This document shows positions 63,370 to 64,000 of a DNA stretch of 64,000 nucleotides, piece after piece (position 1 is the first letter of the stretch; every line of letters starts with the position of its first letter). A program made the translations under genes and the position numbers. The DNA lies in assembly GCF_011170065.1 (NCBI RefSeq), contig NZ_BLLH01000004.1, forward strand, positions 78,094 to 142,093, written 5' to 3'. The stretch comes from Pseudolactococcus insecticola. Lineage in GTDB: Bacteria; Bacillota; Bacilli; Lactobacillales; Streptococcaceae. The notes under the pieces are model-generated. The model saw nothing but the letters and a program-made list of their open reading frames with translations. It was not told the DNA's origin and did not search any database.

Positions 63370-63849
63370 TTGGTGGTAAACGTCATCATCGCATTGTTCA
63401 CAATTGGCTTTATTCTTTCGCGTCAAATCCGCAAAATCGAAGTCGAAAACGAATGGAAAGCGCAATTAATTTTATTAATCATTGGAGTTATTGAACTCGC
63501 AGGTGTCGCTAAGGTGACTGGTGTTGGTGCGAACTTGTATCTCAATAATCCAGTGCTTGATGGCGCCATCATCGGTGGTTGGTTGATTGCCATTGTAATG
63601 GCATTTGTCCGCGTTCCAGTTTATACAGTAACCATTGAAAATGGGAAAGTTTGGCGCCAAGGCGGTGCGAAATCACTCGCGCTTTGGGCAGTCACGATAG
63701 CCTTGCACGTTGGGTACACATTGCTCATGGGGCACTTCAATATTCCATATTTGGACGATGTTGCAACGCCCTCATTAATGGTGTTTATGGCGCTGTCATT
63801 AGGGATGCAAAAATTATTAGTGCTACGCCGTGCGAAAAAAATGATGTAA
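63370..63849 (+). CDS. multi-pass membrane protein, family not recognised
   Basis: 159 residues with about five hydrophobic helices (VVNVIIALFTIGFILS, AQLILLIIGVIELAGV, IIGGWLIAIVMAFV, LALWAVTIALHVGYTLL and SLMVFMALSLGMQKLLVL). A basic Arg-Lys loop follows the first helix and a basic tail ends the protein. TTG 63370 is favoured because AAGAGG is 7 nt upstream. ATG 63343 in the same frame has no ribosome site. Own promoter. It resembles DUF-type five-helix membrane proteins of lactobacilli, but I cannot name it. Confidence 0.6.
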   Translation: MVVNVIIALFTIGFILSRQIRKIEVENEWKAQLILLIIGVIELAGVAKVTGVGANLYLNNPVLDGAIIGGWLIAIVMAFVRVPVYTVTIENGKVWRQGGAKSLALWAVTIALHVGYTLLMGHFNIPYLDDVATPSLMVFMALSLGMQKLLVLRRAKKMM

Positions 63850-63876
63850 GTCATCGAAAATAATACGGTAGAAAAA

Positions 63877-63920
63877 TGAAGTTTAAAACCCGCTTGACCC
63901 CTTATTTTAAGCGGTTTGTT
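63877..63920. terminator. possible terminator hairpin
   Basis: AAACCCGCTT and AAGCGGTTT can pair, with one bulged C. Poor T tracts on both sides make function doubtful. Confidence 0.35.
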
Positions 63921-63935
63921 GACTCAAAAACACGA

Positions 63936-63958
63936 TTTAACTACCCTTTTAACTACCC
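63936..63958. repeat. tandem 11-bp direct repeat, possible integrase arm sites
   Basis: TTTAACTACCC at 63936-63946 and again at 63948-63958, a 12-bp period. They lie just beyond the stop of a minus-strand frame entering from the right edge. Confidence 0.45.
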
Positions 63959-63969
63959 CGCAACATTTT

Positions 63970-64000
63970 TTACAATGCTTTTAAGATACTTCCGAACTTT
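63970..64000 (-). CDS. C-terminal end of a gene entering from the right (integrase?)
   Basis: Only KFGSILKAL and a TAA stop are visible. The residues and the adjacent direct repeats recall the 3' end of a tyrosine-type phage or island integrase, but nine residues cannot identify a family. Confidence 0.25.
   Translation of the reverse strand, partial: KFGSILKAL

Noticed and set aside
1..64000. CRISPR array or cas genes
   Set aside because: No regularly spaced repeats of 24-40 bp were found on reading the intergenic regions, and no Cas-like protein is encoded.
1..64000. Insertion sequence or complete transposase
   Set aside because: No transposase-like protein was recognised. The AT-rich and AAG-rich segments lack visible terminal inverted repeats or target duplications.

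Overview
The window looks like chromosome of a low-GC Gram-positive coccus of the Streptococcaceae, most likely a Lactococcus-type organism. This rests on family-level gene content and order: dut-radA-gltX, rpsF-ssb-rpsR, mutL-ruvA, a GAF protein next to dnaX, chorismate mutase next to a CLC transporter, pepX, cppA, a DUF1912 gene, DUF960, an L-lactate oxidase and a WxL (csc-type) surface cluster. An ispD-ispF pair in the ancestral Firmicutes radA-yacL-ispD-ispF-gltX order, and a type III glutamine synthetase beside the usual glnRA pair, suggest a lineage away from L. lactis (for example the piscium/raffinolactis group). That assignment is inference.

Layout. 1-5.6 kb: acetate kinase (cut by the left edge), a YtxK-like methyltransferase, a small RNA, a GNAT gene and a CadD-type transporter on a shared palindromic promoter, murC and an unknown protein. 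5.6-17.3 kb: SWIM/SNF2 helicase, serine hydrolase with cppA, TauE/SafE permease, a sortase A-like protein, a CPBP protease, glycerol facilitator, pepX and a gamma-glutamyl hydrolase. 17.3-25.2 kb: gltX, ispF, an AIM24 protein, ispD, yacL, radA, dut, a second small RNA and lactate oxidase. 25.3-28.9 kb: an AT-rich insert with a YcaQ-like protein, a YVTN beta-propeller and an MFS exporter. 28.9-37.5 kb: rpmG, rpmF, valS behind a T-box, ybaB, tRNA-Leu, RlmD-type methyltransferase, recX and rsuA. 37.5-48.2 kb: rpsF-ssb-rpsR, uppP, a glutamine-type ABC transporter, an APC permease, dnaX, a free-methionine sulfoxide reductase, chorismate mutase, CLC antiporter and a MarR regulator. 48.4-53.9 kb: glnN, glnA, glnR, rhodanese and ruvB. 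54-58.2 kb: WxL cluster. 58.3-61 kb: ruvA, an unlisted 52-codon gene and mutL. 61.1-64 kb: a broken repeat surface protein, a foreign-looking membrane gene and what may be the edge of an integrated element.

Most notable regulatory signals: (1) two homologous small RNA genes, 22 kb apart, each with a CU-rich anti-Shine-Dalgarno stretch and a terminator; the first has a perfect CiaR direct repeat at the correct distance from its -10. (2) Four genes (ytxK-like, CPBP protease, recX, ruvB) whose -10 box lies 6-7 nt from the start codon, predicting leaderless mRNAs. (3) Two palindromic promoters that should fire in both directions. (4) GlnR boxes at both glutamine synthetase promoters, a cre site at ackA, a T-box on valS, and operator-like palindromes at lctO and at the marR gene. 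Promoter, terminator and RNA calls were made by eye and have not been tested.
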